From NCBI RefSeq assembly GCF_023370775.1, contig NZ_JAMCCQ010000002.1, positions 496,001 to 560,000 of the forward strand: DNA of 64,000 nt. The letters run 5' to 3'. Below the pieces are notes generated by a model. It had not been told where the DNA came from, made no database searches, and worked only from the letters and a program-made list of their open reading frames with translations. Each line of letters starts with the position of its first letter. The stretch's first letter is position 1. This document shows, one piece after another, positions 1 to 9,875 of this stretch. Position numbers and translations under genes: made by a program. Source of the stretch: Marivita sp. GX14005. Lineage in GTDB: Bacteria > Pseudomonadota > Alphaproteobacteria > Rhodobacterales > Rhodobacteraceae.

Positions 1-41
1 CAAACCGCAAGCGCCGCGGCGCCGAGGATAATGTGTTTCAC
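1..41 (-). CDS. Start of an exported protein, probably ABC amino-acid substrate-binding protein (partial)
   Basis: Only the first 13 codons lie in the window. They read GTG then KHIILGAAALAV, a basic n-region followed by a hydrophobic stretch, as in a Sec signal peptide. An AGGGAGA ribosome-binding site sits just upstream of the GTG. It follows the amino-acid ABC ATPase gene by 32 bases on the same strand, so by context it is probably the periplasmic binding protein of that transporter. The family assignment is inferred from position, because no mature sequence is visible. Confidence 0.55.
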   Translation of the reverse strand, partial: MKHIILGAAALAV

Positions 42-73
42 TGTCTGTTCTCCCTGTTTTCGGTTGGTATTTC

Positions 74-847
74 TCAAGCGGCCATGGTCGAGGACAAGAA
101 CCCCCTCAGCCGCTCCGATTTGGGCGCACCGAACAGAACTTCCGGCGCGCCTTCTTCCTCGATCAGGCCCTGATGCAGGAACACGACGTGATCGCTGACA
201 TCGCTGGCCATCTTCATGTCATGTGTGACGATCAGCATGGTCCGCCCCTCGGCCGCCAGATCGCGGATCACCTTGACAACTTCCTGCTCAAGCTCCGGAT
301 CGAGCGCCGATGTCGGCTCGTCGAAGAGAAGCGCCTCGGGCTCCATGCAAAGCGCGCGCGCAATGGCGGCGCGCTGTTGCTGGCCGCCCGAAAGCTGCGC
401 GGGCCAGGCGTCGCATTTATCGCCGATCCCGACCTTGTCGAGATAGCCGCGCGCTGCGGTCTCGACCTCTGCCCGGTCGCGCCCCAGCACCGTCACGGGC
501 GCTTCCATGACGTTCTGAAGGATCGTCATATGCGACCAAAGATTGAATTGCTGGAACACCATCGACAGGTTCGTGCGGATGCGCAGCACCTGTTTTGGAT
601 CGGCCGGATGCCGGCCAAGCCCGCTGCCCTTCCATGCCACTGCTTCGCCCTTGAACAGGATCTCGCCCTGCTGGCTGTCCTCCAGCAGGTTCGCGCAGCG
701 CAGCAAGGTGGATTTACCAGAGCCCGAAGAGCCGATCAGCGAGACGACATCGCCGCGGTGGGCCAGAATATCGACACCCTTGATGACTTCAAGTTCGCCA
801 TACTGCTTGTGCAGGTTCCGAATTTCGAGGACAGGCGTGTGCGTCAC
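74..847 (-). CDS. Polar amino acid ABC transporter ATP-binding protein (HisP/GlnQ type)
   Basis: Energises import of a polar or basic amino acid at the inner membrane. With the GTG start at 847 it is 257 aa, normal for the family. Walker A GSSGSGKST is at about residues 39-47, the Q-loop FQQFNLW near 99, the signature LSGGQQQR at 152-159, Walker B LLFDEP at 173-178 and the switch His at about 209. The region around residues 76-90 is the extended insert typical of HisP/ArgT-type ATPases. A longer reading from a TTG at 913 is possible but the extra residues do not look like the family. No strong ribosome-binding site marks the GTG, so the start is uncertain. Permease genes are expected beyond the left edge. 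Confidence 0.9.
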   Translation of the reverse strand: MTHTPVLEIRNLHKQYGELEVIKGVDILAHRGDVVSLIGSSGSGKSTLLRCANLLEDSQQGEILFKGEAVAWKGSGLGRHPADPKQVLRIRTNLSMVFQQFNLWSHMTILQNVMEAPVTVLGRDRAEVETAARGYLDKVGIGDKCDAWPAQLSGGQQQRAAIARALCMEPEALLFDEPTSALDPELEQEVVKVIRDLAAEGRTMLIVTHDMKMASDVSDHVVFLHQGLIEEEGAPEVLFGAPKSERLRGFLSSTMAA

Positions 848-977
848 GTAATCAATCTGGCATTGGACAAGGGCTCGGTAGGCAACTTGATCGCAAAACG
901 CGGCGCGATGCAATCTTCAAATGCCGGCCATGCGCCCAGCGGGCAGCTGACCTAGCGTCAGACCGTGCGGCAAGCCC

Positions 978-1418
978 TTATCGGTCGGGATCCACTCTCT
1001 GACGGGCAAGCGCGCTGTCGCGGTCGTTGACGCCGAGCAATTTGGAAACAAGGCGCAAGAGCGCGTCCTCCTCCGCTTCGCGCACACCGTCGGCAAGGAC
1101 CACCTGCCACATCGCCTCGATCACTGCGATACGGTCCTCGTAGGCGACAGCTTCCTTGATCGCCGAGGTGAAGCGCACCGTATCGGGGGCCTCCGCCTCA
1201 AGCGATTCCGCCTCGCCGCGCAGCTTGGATGCTTCGAACGGCGTCAGCCCATAGCGGGATGCGGCGATACGGTCGATCCTCGAGCGTTCGCTATCGTCGT
1301 AATCGCCATCGGTGCGCGCGACGCGCACGAGCAGGGCGGTAAGGGCAAGCCGCGCATCGCCATCGGCGAGCGGGGCGGGATCGGGTGCGGTCAGCCGCTT
1401 GAGAAAATCTGCAAACAT
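978..1418 (-). CDS. TerB-like (tellurite resistance protein B family) protein
   Basis: A 146-aa helical cytoplasmic protein. The LTALLVRVARTDGDYDDSE segment followed by a second related unit (VIEAMWQVVLADGVREAEED) gives the duplicated acidic loops seen in the TerB/DjlA-N fold, which binds metal ions. The family is widespread and most members outside ter operons have no proven role in tellurite resistance. No ter genes are adjacent, so a resistance function should not be assumed. It lies between the ABC transporter and the rlmJ pair, on the same strand but with clear gaps on both sides. Confidence 0.75.
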   Translation of the reverse strand: MFADFLKRLTAPDPAPLADGDARLALTALLVRVARTDGDYDDSERSRIDRIAASRYGLTPFEASKLRGEAESLEAEAPDTVRFTSAIKEAVAYEDRIAVIEAMWQVVLADGVREAEEDALLRLVSKLLGVNDRDSALARQRVDPDR

Positions 1419-1463
1419 GGGTCTGGATATATGCCGCTAGCCCCGCTTCGCCAACGGCAAACC

Positions 1464-2150
1464 TCATCCGGCGAGATCTTCGACCTCATAGAGGATATCG
1501 TCGATGGCGATACCGCCGGGATCGGTATTTTCGAGGGTGATCGCCGTTACGCCGTAACCGCTGCGCCAAGCAAGGGCCATCACGCCGCGCCGCAGGGGAA
1601 CGACGAACCGCGTCAGCCGCCTTGCCTGTGCGTCGTAAAAGGCGATTTGTGCCGCGCGGGGCATCGGGCGCTGCCCGAGCGGGTCGGGATATTCAGCGTG
1701 CAGTTTCAGGCCGAAGGCGAATTGCGGATCGTCGAAGACGATGGCCAGACTGCCTTCGCCGCGCCCGGAGGCGCTGGCATAGCCTTCGGGACCGAGCGGA
1801 AAGAGCGCGTTCGAACCGAACCCGTCGTGATATGCGACCGCGAGGTTCTGGCCCGGCGCGCCCGGAACGGCGCGCGGCGGCGCACCGGGCAGACCGCGAA
1901 GACGGTCGAACCGCCCATGCCCGGTATCGGCCTCCGCCGCGCTCTGGCCCAGAAGCCGCTCCCCGATCGACAGCCCGGGCGCGCGCCAGTGCCGGTCGAA
2001 ATTGAGCCCCGGCTCGACCGCGCTCGGCACACCGTCGAAGGTTTCGATCCGGTTCGGTTGGCCCAGCAGGCTCTCATAGGGCACCTTGCGCATTTCGTCC
2101 GAAGCCGCCAGCACCGGGCAAAGGCACAGGAGAAGGACAAGGCGCATCAT
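1464..2150 (-). CDS. Secreted protein of unknown function
   Basis: A 228-aa protein with an N-terminal signal peptide (MMRLVLLLCLCPVLAA, likely cleavage near residue 16). The C-terminal half alternates hydrophobic and polar residues and ends in GGIAIDDILYEVEDL, a pattern seen in extracellular beta-sandwich proteins of the PEP-CTERM/jelly-roll kind, though no sorting motif is present. Its start overlaps the rlmJ stop (ATGA), so the two are translationally coupled and form a two-gene operon. I do not recognise a specific family, and the beta-sandwich suggestion is inference. Confidence 0.7.
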   Translation of the reverse strand: MMRLVLLLCLCPVLAASDEMRKVPYESLLGQPNRIETFDGVPSAVEPGLNFDRHWRAPGLSIGERLLGQSAAEADTGHGRFDRLRGLPGAPPRAVPGAPGQNLAVAYHDGFGSNALFPLGPEGYASASGRGEGSLAIVFDDPQFAFGLKLHAEYPDPLGQRPMPRAAQIAFYDAQARRLTRFVVPLRRGVMALAWRSGYGVTAITLENTDPGGIAIDDILYEVEDLAG

Positions 2151-2914
2151 GCTCCGCGCTCGAACAATGCCGAAAGCCCCGCAAGCCCGGCGTCGATCCG
2201 GTAGGGCGGGTTGGCGATGAAAAGCCCCGATCCGATCATGCGATGCCCCTCCCTTGCGGGTGGGAAACGCACCTCGTGCGCCAATGCATCTGGATGATCT
2301 TTCTTCATCTGTTGGACCATCGGCTTATGGGCTTGCGAGGTCAGCAAAGGATACCAAAGCATCACCACGCCGACATTCCATTTCCGCGTGATCCCGGCCA
2401 GCCATTTCGGCAGCCGGCCATACTCCGCCTTCACCTCGTAGGACGGATCGACCAGCATCACCCCCCGGCGCGGCTCCGGCGGACAGAGGCTCTGCGCAAG
2501 GGCTAAACCGTCCTGCCGGTAAATCCTCACATTCGGAGCGGTCAGGTTTCCCTTGAGCGCGGAATGTTCCATCGGGTGCAACTCCGCAAGATGCAAGCGA
2601 TCCCGCGGCCGCAGAAGGCCAAGCGCGACCGCTGGAGATCCTGGATAAAGCCCGTTCTGGCATCTCTCCAAAGCGCGGATGTAAGGATGATCGGACGGAA
2701 AGCCGGACTTGAGCCGTGCAATACCCTGCGCGGCCTCGCCCGTCCTGACGGCTTCGGGGGCGCCAAGATCATACACCCCGCGCCCGGCATGGGTTTCGAT
2801 ATAGCTCAGCGGTTTGTCCTTGACCGTCATGTAATCCAGAACGAGCGCAAGAGCCGCGTGCTTGTGAACATCCGCCGCGTTGCCGGCGTGATAGAGATGT
2901 TGGTAGGAGAGCAT
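2147..2914 (-). CDS. rlmJ: 23S rRNA (adenine2030-N6)-methyltransferase RlmJ
   Basis: S-adenosylmethionine-dependent enzyme that methylates A2030 of 23S rRNA. The 255-aa protein begins with the diagnostic MLSYQHLYHAGNAADVHKH segment. It has the SAM-binding motif ETHAGRG at residues 40-46 and the N6-adenine methyltransferase catalytic motif as DPSY at 156-159, and ends with the family's GSGLFIANPPY region. Length matches the family. The stop overlaps the start of a secreted protein gene by four bases. Confidence 0.93.
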   Translation of the reverse strand: MLSYQHLYHAGNAADVHKHAALALVLDYMTVKDKPLSYIETHAGRGVYDLGAPEAVRTGEAAQGIARLKSGFPSDHPYIRALERCQNGLYPGSPAVALGLLRPRDRLHLAELHPMEHSALKGNLTAPNVRIYRQDGLALAQSLCPPEPRRGVMLVDPSYEVKAEYGRLPKWLAGITRKWNVGVVMLWYPLLTSQAHKPMVQQMKKDHPDALAHEVRFPPAREGHRMIGSGLFIANPPYRIDAGLAGLSALFERGA

Positions 2915-2953
2915 GGCGCGTTGATAGGCCAGTTGCGCGGCGCGTGATAGGGG

Positions 2954-3262
2954 TCAGCCGGTCGCGGTGGCATCGATCCAGCCGAGGAAACTCTCCGAGC
3001 CATCGGCGATCTCGAGCGCCCAGAGCGCCGGCTCGTCATAGGGATGGTCGCGCAGGATCATCGCCTTGAGCGCCGGCCAGGCGGCACGGCTGGTTTTGAA
3101 CATCACCCGGATCTCGGCGTCTTTCTGAAGGCCGTTCCACTCGTAGATCGATGTGATCGGCTGGAGGTGAACGCATGCCGCGAGCTTGGCCCCGACCGCT
3201 TGGCGGGCGAGCGCTTCGGCGGCGCGCTCGGTGTCGAGGGTGGTATAGGCAACGAATGGCAT
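2954..3262 (-). CDS. cutA: Divalent cation tolerance protein CutA
   Basis: A 102-aa protein of the CutA1 family, which forms very stable trimers and has been linked to copper tolerance. Visible hallmarks are the LAACVHLQPITSIYEWNG block and the C-terminal HPYDEPALWALEIADGS block, both strongly conserved. The ATG at 3262 gives the usual family start (MPFVAYTT). An in-frame upstream extension to 3322 exists but is not family-like. It sits alone between rlmJ and the hairpin repeats downstream of pyrG. Confidence 0.93.
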   Translation of the reverse strand: MPFVAYTTLDTERAAEALARQAVGAKLAACVHLQPITSIYEWNGLQKDAEIRVMFKTSRAAWPALKAMILRDHPYDEPALWALEIADGSESFLGWIDATATG

Positions 3263-3340
3263 GGCGCGAGGATAGCGAACGATACACGATTCCGAAAGCC
3301 GACGACGCATCGACGCGGTCATAAGGCCGCATCAACATTC

Positions 3341-3460
3341 GACAGGCGCCCCGCCGCGTTGACGCGGCGGTTACGCAGCCTTGAGGCTGCGTTGGCATCC
3401 GACAGGCGCCCCGCCGCGTTGACGCGGCGGTTACACAGCCTTGAGGCTGCGTTACTCTTC
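3341..3460. repeat. Tandem 60-bp repeat, two copies, each with two hairpins
   Basis: Positions 3341-3400 and 3401-3460 are near-identical 60-base units differing mainly in the last ten bases. Each unit holds a 9-bp stem closing on TG (first copy 3351-3370, arms CCGCCGCGT and ACGCGGCGG) followed by a second hairpin with a TTGA loop (first copy 3373-3392, arms ACGCAGCC and GGCTGCGT). A weaker third hairpin with similar spacing lies just before, at about 3315-3330 (GCGGTC/GGCCGC). The array lies between the 3' end of pyrG and the start of cutA. There is no T-run, so it is not a classical intrinsic terminator. Confidence 0.85.
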
Positions 3461-3476
3461 GACGTGACGAAAAACT

Positions 3477-5120
3477 TTACACCAACCGCGAAACATCCTT
3501 CGCCGCCCGCACGAAATCCTTGAACAAGGGATGCGGATCAAACGGTTTGGACTTCAATTCGGGGTGGAACTGAACGCCGATGAACCACGGGTGATCGGGC
3601 CATTCGATGATTTCCGGAAGGCGCCCGTCGGGGCTCATGCCGGAAAAGCACAGCCCTGCTTTCTCCAGCGCCTCGCGATACTGGATATCGACCTCGTAGC
3701 GGTGGCGGTGGCGTTCGTCGATCCTCGTGCTGCCATAGACCTGCGCGACCTTCGAGCCCTCCGTCAGCACCGCATCGTAGGCGCCGAGGCGCATCGTGCC
3801 GCCCTTGTCATCCAGAACCGAGCGATTGACTTTCTCGTTGCCCTGCACCCATTCCTTGAGATGGTAGACGACCGGCGTAAAGCGTTTCTTGCCGGCCTCG
3901 TGATCGAACTCCTCCGACCCCGCGTCGGGAAGTTTGGCGACATTCCGTGCGGCCTCGATCACGGCCATCTGCATACCGAGGCATATTCCGAGATAGGGCA
4001 CCTTGTGCTCGCGCGCGAATTGCGCCGCCTTGATCTTGCCTTCGGTGCCGCGCTCACCGAAGCCGCCCGGCACGAGGATGGCGTGGAAGCCTTCGAGATG
4101 GGCGGCGGGATCCTCGCGATCGAAGATTTCCGAATCCACCCATTGCACATTCACCTTGACGCGGTTGGCCATGCCGCCATGCGTCAGCGCCTCGGCGATG
4201 GATTTATACGCATCCTCGAGCTGGATATACTTGCCGACGATGGCGATATTCACCTCGCCCTCGGGGTTGTAGATGCGATCGGCCACATCGTCCCACTTGG
4301 CAAGGTTGGGCTTGGGAGCGGGCGTGATCTGGAACGCGTCGAGCACGGCCTGGTCGAGCCCTTCGCGATGATAGGCCAGCGGCGCCTCGTAGATGGATTT
4401 CAGATCCTGCGCGGCGATCACGCTATCGGGGCGCACGTTGCAGAACAGCGCCAGCTTCTCGCGCTCCTTGGCCGGGATCGGCCCTTCGGACCGGCAGACG
4501 AGGATGTCGGGGGCCAGTCCGATGGAGCGCAGCTCCTTGACGCTGTGCTGGGTCGGCTTCGTCTTCAACTCGCCGGACGCCTTGATGTAGGGCAGCAGCG
4601 TCAGGTGCATGAAGAGACACTGCCCGCGCGGCTTGTCCTGGCTGAACTGGCGGATCGCCTCGAAAAAGGGCAGGCCCTCGATATCGCCCACCGTTCCGCC
4701 GATCTCGCAGAGCATGAAATCGACCTCATCCTCGCCGATGGAGATGAAATCCTTGATCTCGTTGGTGACATGGGGAATCACCTGGATCGTCTTGCCGAGG
4801 TAATCGCCGCGCCGTTCCTTCTCGAGCACGTTAGTGTAGATGCGCCCCGACGAGATACTGTCGGTCTTTCGCGCCGGCACGCCGGTAAAGCGTTCGTAAT
4901 GGCCCAGATCGAGATCGGTTTCCGCGCCGTCGTCGGTCACGAACACCTCGCCATGCTCGAAAGGCGACATCGTGCCGGGATCGACGTTCAGATAGGGGTC
5001 GAGCTTGCGCAGCCGCACCGAGTAGCCCCGCGCCTGCAAGAGCGCGCCGAGCGCTGCCGAGGCAAGCCCCTTGCCGAGAGAGGACACCACGCCGCCGGTG
5101 ATGAAGATAAAGCGTGCCAT
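3477..5120 (-). CDS. pyrG: CTP synthase
   Basis: Makes CTP from UTP, ATP and glutamine in the cytoplasm, the last step of pyrimidine nucleotide synthesis. The 547-aa length is normal. The N-terminal synthase domain opens with [17 protein letters not shown] and carries [19 protein letters not shown] and the Mg/ATP site residues. The C-terminal class-I glutaminase domain shows the nucleophile motif GICLGMQ and the FIGVQFHPE histidine block. The start at 5120 is chosen because [10 protein letters not shown] is the conserved beginning. A 39-residue upstream extension is open but not family-like. secG lies upstream on the same strand, about 220 bases away. Confidence 0.97.
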   Translation of the reverse strand: MARFIFITGGVVSSLGKGLASAALGALLQARGYSVRLRKLDPYLNVDPGTMSPFEHGEVFVTDDGAETDLDLGHYERFTGVPARKTDSISSGRIYTNVLEKERRGDYLGKTIQVIPHVTNEIKDFISIGEDEVDFMLCEIGGTVGDIEGLPFFEAIRQFSQDKPRGQCLFMHLTLLPYIKASGELKTKPTQHSVKELRSIGLAPDILVCRSEGPIPAKEREKLALFCNVRPDSVIAAQDLKSIYEAPLAYHREGLDQAVLDAFQITPAPKPNLAKWDDVADRIYNPEGEVNIAIVGKYIQLEDAYKSIAEALTHGGMANRVKVNVQWVDSEIFDREDPAAHLEGFHAILVPGGFGERGTEGKIKAAQFAREHKVPYLGICLGMQMAVIEAARNVAKLPDAGSEEFDHEAGKKRFTPVVYHLKEWVQGNEKVNRSVLDDKGGTMRLGAYDAVLTEGSKVAQVYGSTRIDERHRHRYEVDIQYREALEKAGLCFSGMSPDGRLPEIIEWPDHPWFIGVQFHPELKSKPFDPHPLFKDFVRAAKDVSRLV

Positions 5121-5339
5121 AGGGTGAAAACTCCCGCGATATGCCTGCAAATCGAGTGCCCACGCATGCCGGAGCCGCGCGGTATCACGGGATTTGACGG
5201 GTAAGGGATTCGGCTGCGAAAGGCAAGCCGCGCCCAAGATGCTGTTGAGAATGGGGCGAACGCCTCAAGGGGTGGTATCAAATAAGGCGGTCACGGAAAA
5301 TCCAGCGCAAACCGGTGCTTGCGCCGGAAAAGGGCGAAT

Positions 5340-5711
5340 TCAGTCGGCGCTCGGCACGAGAGGCATGTTGGTCTCGCCCGCGCTCGGCGGAGGCAGGAGG
5401 CCTTCGGGATCGATCCCGCCTGCCGGCTCTTCGGCCGGCACCTCATCGGCGCCGCCGAACCGGTCCATGATGGAACTGCCCGACGCGTTCTGCGCCGCGA
5501 TCACCGTCAGGATCAGCGAGGTGCAGATGAAGGCGATGGCGAGGATCCACGTCAGCTTGCCCAGACCGGTGGCCTTGCTGCGTGCGCTCACCGCGCCGCC
5601 GCCCCCGCCGCCCATCGCGCCGAGCCCGCCGCCATCGGAGCGCTGTAGCAGCACGACGCCGATCAGCGACAGCGCAAGGAGGAGGTGGATGATGAGAACG
5701 ACGTTTTCCAT
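5340..5711 (-). CDS. secG: Preprotein translocase subunit SecG
   Basis: Small inner-membrane subunit of the SecYEG channel. The 123-aa protein has two membrane spans (about residues 4-22 and 52-72). They are separated by the SecG loop LLQRSDGGGLGAMGGGGGG, and the second span carries the usual LGKLTWILAIAF. The C-terminal 45 residues form a Pro/Glu/Ala-rich tail typical of alphaproteobacterial SecG. It stands upstream of pyrG and diverges from purA. Confidence 0.95.
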   Translation of the reverse strand: MENVVLIIHLLLALSLIGVVLLQRSDGGGLGAMGGGGGGAVSARSKATGLGKLTWILAIAFICTSLILTVIAAQNASGSSIMDRFGGADEVPAEEPAGGIDPEGLLPPPSAGETNMPLVPSAD

Positions 5712-5854
5712 GGTTGATCCGGTCTGCCTTCGGGACAGGCTGGTATCTAGGGGGAACGGGCCAATCGCGCAACCCGTGATCCTGATGCGGGGCGGGAAAA
5801 GAAACGGCGGGCAGGGCGGGCGTTTGCCGCTATATCCTGACTATCAACCGGCTC

Positions 5855-5900
5855 GCCCGGCGGAGGCCGGTCGCATTTGAGTATTTTTTACGAGAAGAAG
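5855..5900 (-). repeat. Divergent copy of a dispersed GC-rich intergenic element
   Basis: The segment reads as a GC-rich inverted repeat (CCGGC...GCCGG) followed by GAGTATTTTTTACGAGAAGAAG-like sequence. On the minus strand this resembles the CTTCTTGCC..AAATA..CGG pattern seen at 23953, 38439 and 47112. It lies in the 295-base gap between secG and purA. Similarity is weaker than among the other three copies. Confidence 0.4.
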
Positions 5901-6006
5901 CGGGGGCGGAACGCTGGGGGGCGGCTTTATCGTCTTTCGCCCTGCGGCGAGGGCCGCTATACCGGCGCGGGTTTGACACAGGCTATCGGGAACGAGGATC
6001 GGCAAC

Positions 6007-7302
<1,296 letters not shown>

Positions 7303-7315
7303 GCGGCGGGAACAA

Positions 7316-7543
7316 ATGATGGCGCTGAGTTACAAGGCACGCAGAAGATGGTCCCTGGTGATCCTGCTCGTGGGGTTGCCGCTTTACGTCGTGGCCTGTG
7401 TGACTGTTCTGGGGTGGCTGGAGCGTCCGCCATTCTGGCTCGAGCTGGTCGTCTATGTCGTGCTCGGTATCGTCTGGGCCTTGCCGTTCAAGTTCGTCTT
7501 TCAGGGTATCGGGCAACCCGACCCTGACGATGATCGATCCTGA
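7316..7543 (+). CDS. DUF2842 family small membrane protein
   Basis: A 75-aa protein with two hydrophobic spans (about residues 13-33 and 42-60) and a short acidic tail. The opening MALSYKARRRW and the VLGIVWALPFKFVFQGIGQPDP end match the DUF2842 family found in Rhodobacterales and related alphaproteobacteria. Its function is unknown. It starts 13 bases after purA and ends at a strong hairpin terminator, so it is probably cotranscribed with purA. ATG codons at 7316 and 7319 are both possible starts. Confidence 0.8.
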   Translation: MMALSYKARRRWSLVILLVGLPLYVVACVTVLGWLERPPFWLELVVYVVLGIVWALPFKFVFQGIGQPDPDDDRS

Positions 7544-7550
7544 CACGAAA

Positions 7551-7570
7551 AAGGGGCCATGCGGCCCCTT
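7551..7570. terminator. Bidirectional intrinsic terminator
   Basis: Stem AAGGGGCC at 7551-7558 and GGCCCCTT at 7563-7570 with an ATGC loop, flanked by A and T runs on both sides. It lies between the convergent DUF2842 gene and the acidic-protein gene, so it can serve both. Confidence 0.85.
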
Positions 7571-7573
7571 TCC

Positions 7574-9736
7574 TTAGCCCGCCGCGCGGGAACTCGGTTT
7601 GAAGCCGATATTGTCGGATGCGGCGAACCGGCCTCCGCCTTTCTTCTCGATCTTCCCGTCGCGCAGAAGCTGACCGAAACTGCGCAGACGTTCCTCGCGC
7701 GAGCTGGCCTCGCCTTCGGCCTGGTGCAGCTTCGTCATCAGTTGCGGGCGCGAGAATTGGTCGCGGCCCTCCACGAAGGACATATAGGCCGCCGCCGCTT
7801 CGAGCAGTTCGGGCAGAGTATGCGCGCCGGCCTGTTCGGCGAATTCGGCGAAGCCCGAATCGTCCGACATATCGGCGGCGAGCGGGGCCGTGTCCTCGGC
7901 CCGAATGACGCGGCGGGGGCGCACGGGGGCGGCGTCGGGCTCGGCCTCGACATCGACGCGCTGCTCGGCCACCAGCTTGAGCGGCGCCGGGCGCACCGGG
8001 GCGGGGCGCTCCGAGCGGGCTTGCGTCAGGCTGGGCCTGCGCGGGCGAACCGCATCCGCGAGATCTTCGCGATAGGGCTCTTCCTCGTCGGCGTCTTTCT
8101 TGCCGCGGCCCAGAAGCCGGTCCGCCTTGGTGGCAGCGACGGCGGCGCGCAGATGCGCGATGGCGCTGCGGCGACGGTTGCCTTCGGGTTCGTCCATCTC
8201 GGTTTCGGTCTGGTCGATCAGGCGGTCGACGGAAGGATCATCCGCTTCGATCGCGCTATCTGTCAGCATCGCACGCCCCGGGCTCGTCATCTTGACGGCC
8301 TTGCGGATATTCGCCTCCGCCTCGTCGTCGATCCGCGCGTGATCTGCGGTTTCAGAGCCGTCTGTATCGCCGAAATTCCAGTCCTCGTCTTCCTCGATCT
8401 CAGCCTGTAGCTCGGCAAGTTCACGCTTCAATTCGGCTTCCTGCTCCGGACTGAGCGTGCTGTCATCGCTGTCGGGAACCGGGTCCGCACCCGCTGCCTC
8501 GTCATATTCCTCGATCACGCCGCTGGCGAGCGCTGCCTCGACATCGCTGCGTTTCGCCTTGCCGACACGGGCGACAATGGCGGGGGGGTCATCCTCGGCG
8601 CGTGCTTCCGCAGCGGGTGCATCGTGTTCCACCGGTTCGGCATCCGCCATTTCGTCCGGTTCCCGCTCTACGGCAGCGTCCTGCGAAAGTTCGGGTTCTT
8701 CCTCCGCTGCATCCTCGCTCGCGGCGGCCTGAGCCTCCAGTTCTGCGATCCTGGCGCGCAACGCTTCGATCTCGCTCAGTGCGTCGTTCTCGGCTTCGGA
8801 GGCGCTTTCGGGTTCACTCCCTTGAGCAATCTCGCGCTCGTCCTCATCCTCTTCGATCCGGTCATTGACCAAGGCGGCAATCGTGTCCGCAAAGAGGTTG
8901 TCGGCGTTTTCGTCCCACTCCTCTTCTTCTTCGAGCGGCTCATCCACAGACGCCGCCTCGTCGGCAGAGGGCTCTTGCGCCGTTGCACTTGCGTGTTCGT
9001 CCTCGATATATTCGGGATCGTCCTGCGCGCGCGAGGCTACGACTGCGCGAATTCGTTGCAGCTTGTCGGCAACGCTCTCGGTGCTTGGGGCGAGGCTTGT
9101 CTCTTCGTCGTCCTCGGCATCCCATTCGATCGCTGCATCTTCATAGGATGGCGTGTCGTCGGCTGAAGCAAGCTCTCCTTCATCCTCGCGCACGTTATGC
9201 GTCTCGTCCAGAACGCGTTCCGTCTCGCCGGTTTCCGCTTCAGGTTGCTCCGCGATCACCTCGTCGAGGTCCGGCGCGTCCGGTTCGTCGAACTCGGCCA
9301 ACGTATCCGCGGCCGGATCGGATGCGGCGATGTCTTCTTCGTCATCCTGCGACGTGTCACCCGCCATATCGGCGACCGGCGCCTCCGCGACGACCGGAAC
9401 GCTGGCAGGCGCCTCGGTCATCGCGGCGTCATCCTCCGTCGGCTTGTCCGGCGCGACATCCCCATGCGGCGCTTCGGCATCTTCGGTTGGGCGCAGGACG
9501 AGATTGCCCTTTTCGAACCGAGCCTCGACGCGCCGTTCGATTTCGCGTTCGGCGATACGAGCGAGCATTTCGGCATCCGGAGTGGGTGGTTCGGCGCCGA
9601 AATAGCGATCATCCTGCGCGAGATCGCGGAAGTACTCCGCAATCGCCTTCATAGTGTCGAACGAGCGGTCAAACCCTTCGAGCGTACATGAGAAGGTGCC
9701 GTAGGATACGGTGAGTATCTTGTTCGAACTCATCAT
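7574..9736 (-). CDS. Large acidic, mostly disordered protein of unknown function
   Basis: A 720-aa protein from the ATG at 9736 (9733 is equally possible). Residues 1-82 look folded and conserved (ILTVSYGTFSCTLEGFDRS, then DTMKAIAEYFRDLAQDDRYF). Residues 83-515 are extremely rich in Ala, Asp and Glu with low complexity, apart from two short heptad-like coiled coils at about 318-337 and 429-448. A basic helical patch follows at 519-547 (NRRRSAIAHLRAAVAATKADR), then a Pro/Arg-rich linker. A compact C-terminal domain (about 628-710, LPELLEAAAAYMSFVEGRDQFSRPQL) looks winged-helix-like. No membrane span or signal peptide is seen. Proteins with the same two ends occur in Rhodobacteraceae, in my recollection without a proven role. 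A scaffold or nucleic-acid-associated role is only a guess. Confidence 0.8.
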   Translation of the reverse strand: MMSSNKILTVSYGTFSCTLEGFDRSFDTMKAIAEYFRDLAQDDRYFGAEPPTPDAEMLARIAEREIERRVEARFEKGNLVLRPTEDAEAPHGDVAPDKPTEDDAAMTEAPASVPVVAEAPVADMAGDTSQDDEEDIAASDPAADTLAEFDEPDAPDLDEVIAEQPEAETGETERVLDETHNVREDEGELASADDTPSYEDAAIEWDAEDDEETSLAPSTESVADKLQRIRAVVASRAQDDPEYIEDEHASATAQEPSADEAASVDEPLEEEEEWDENADNLFADTIAALVNDRIEEDEDEREIAQGSEPESASEAENDALSEIEALRARIAELEAQAAASEDAAEEEPELSQDAAVEREPDEMADAEPVEHDAPAAEARAEDDPPAIVARVGKAKRSDVEAALASGVIEEYDEAAGADPVPDSDDSTLSPEQEAELKRELAELQAEIEEDEDWNFGDTDGSETADHARIDDEAEANIRKAVKMTSPGRAMLTDSAIEADDPSVDRLIDQTETEMDEPEGNRRRSAIAHLRAAVAATKADRLLGRGKKDADEEEPYREDLADAVRPRRPSLTQARSERPAPVRPAPLKLVAEQRVDVEAEPDAAPVRPRRVIRAEDTAPLAADMSDDSGFAEFAEQAGAHTLPELLEAAAAYMSFVEGRDQFSRPQLMTKLHQAEGEASSREERLRSFGQLLRDGKIEKKGGGRFAASDNIGFKPSSRAAG

Positions 9737-9875
9737 AACATCACTCGCTTTCCAAATCTCTGCATCTGCCCTGTTAGCATGTTTACCAAGACCAAAGCGC
9801 AACGAATCTGTGCCTCTGACGGTATCATTTCATGGCGCGATTGTGATTTGTTTCGCGAAGCGCCATTAAACCGCC

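Noticed and set aside
978-1418. Evidence for a tellurite-resistance island
   Set aside because: The TerB-like gene is isolated; no terA, terC, terD or terE neighbours are visible.
3341-3460. Possible CRISPR array
   Set aside because: Only two units, directly abutting with no spacers, and dominated by internal hairpins; no cas genes nearby.
3531-5204. 557-codon plus-strand frame over pyrG
   Set aside because: Shadow of pyrG on the opposite strand; composition typical of antisense frames and no domain recognisable.
5972-6006. TTGACA hexamer as a promoter for purA
   Set aside because: The -35-like hexamer is good, but 17 bases downstream the sequence is GGATCG-like, far from a -10 consensus. 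Not supported as a feature.
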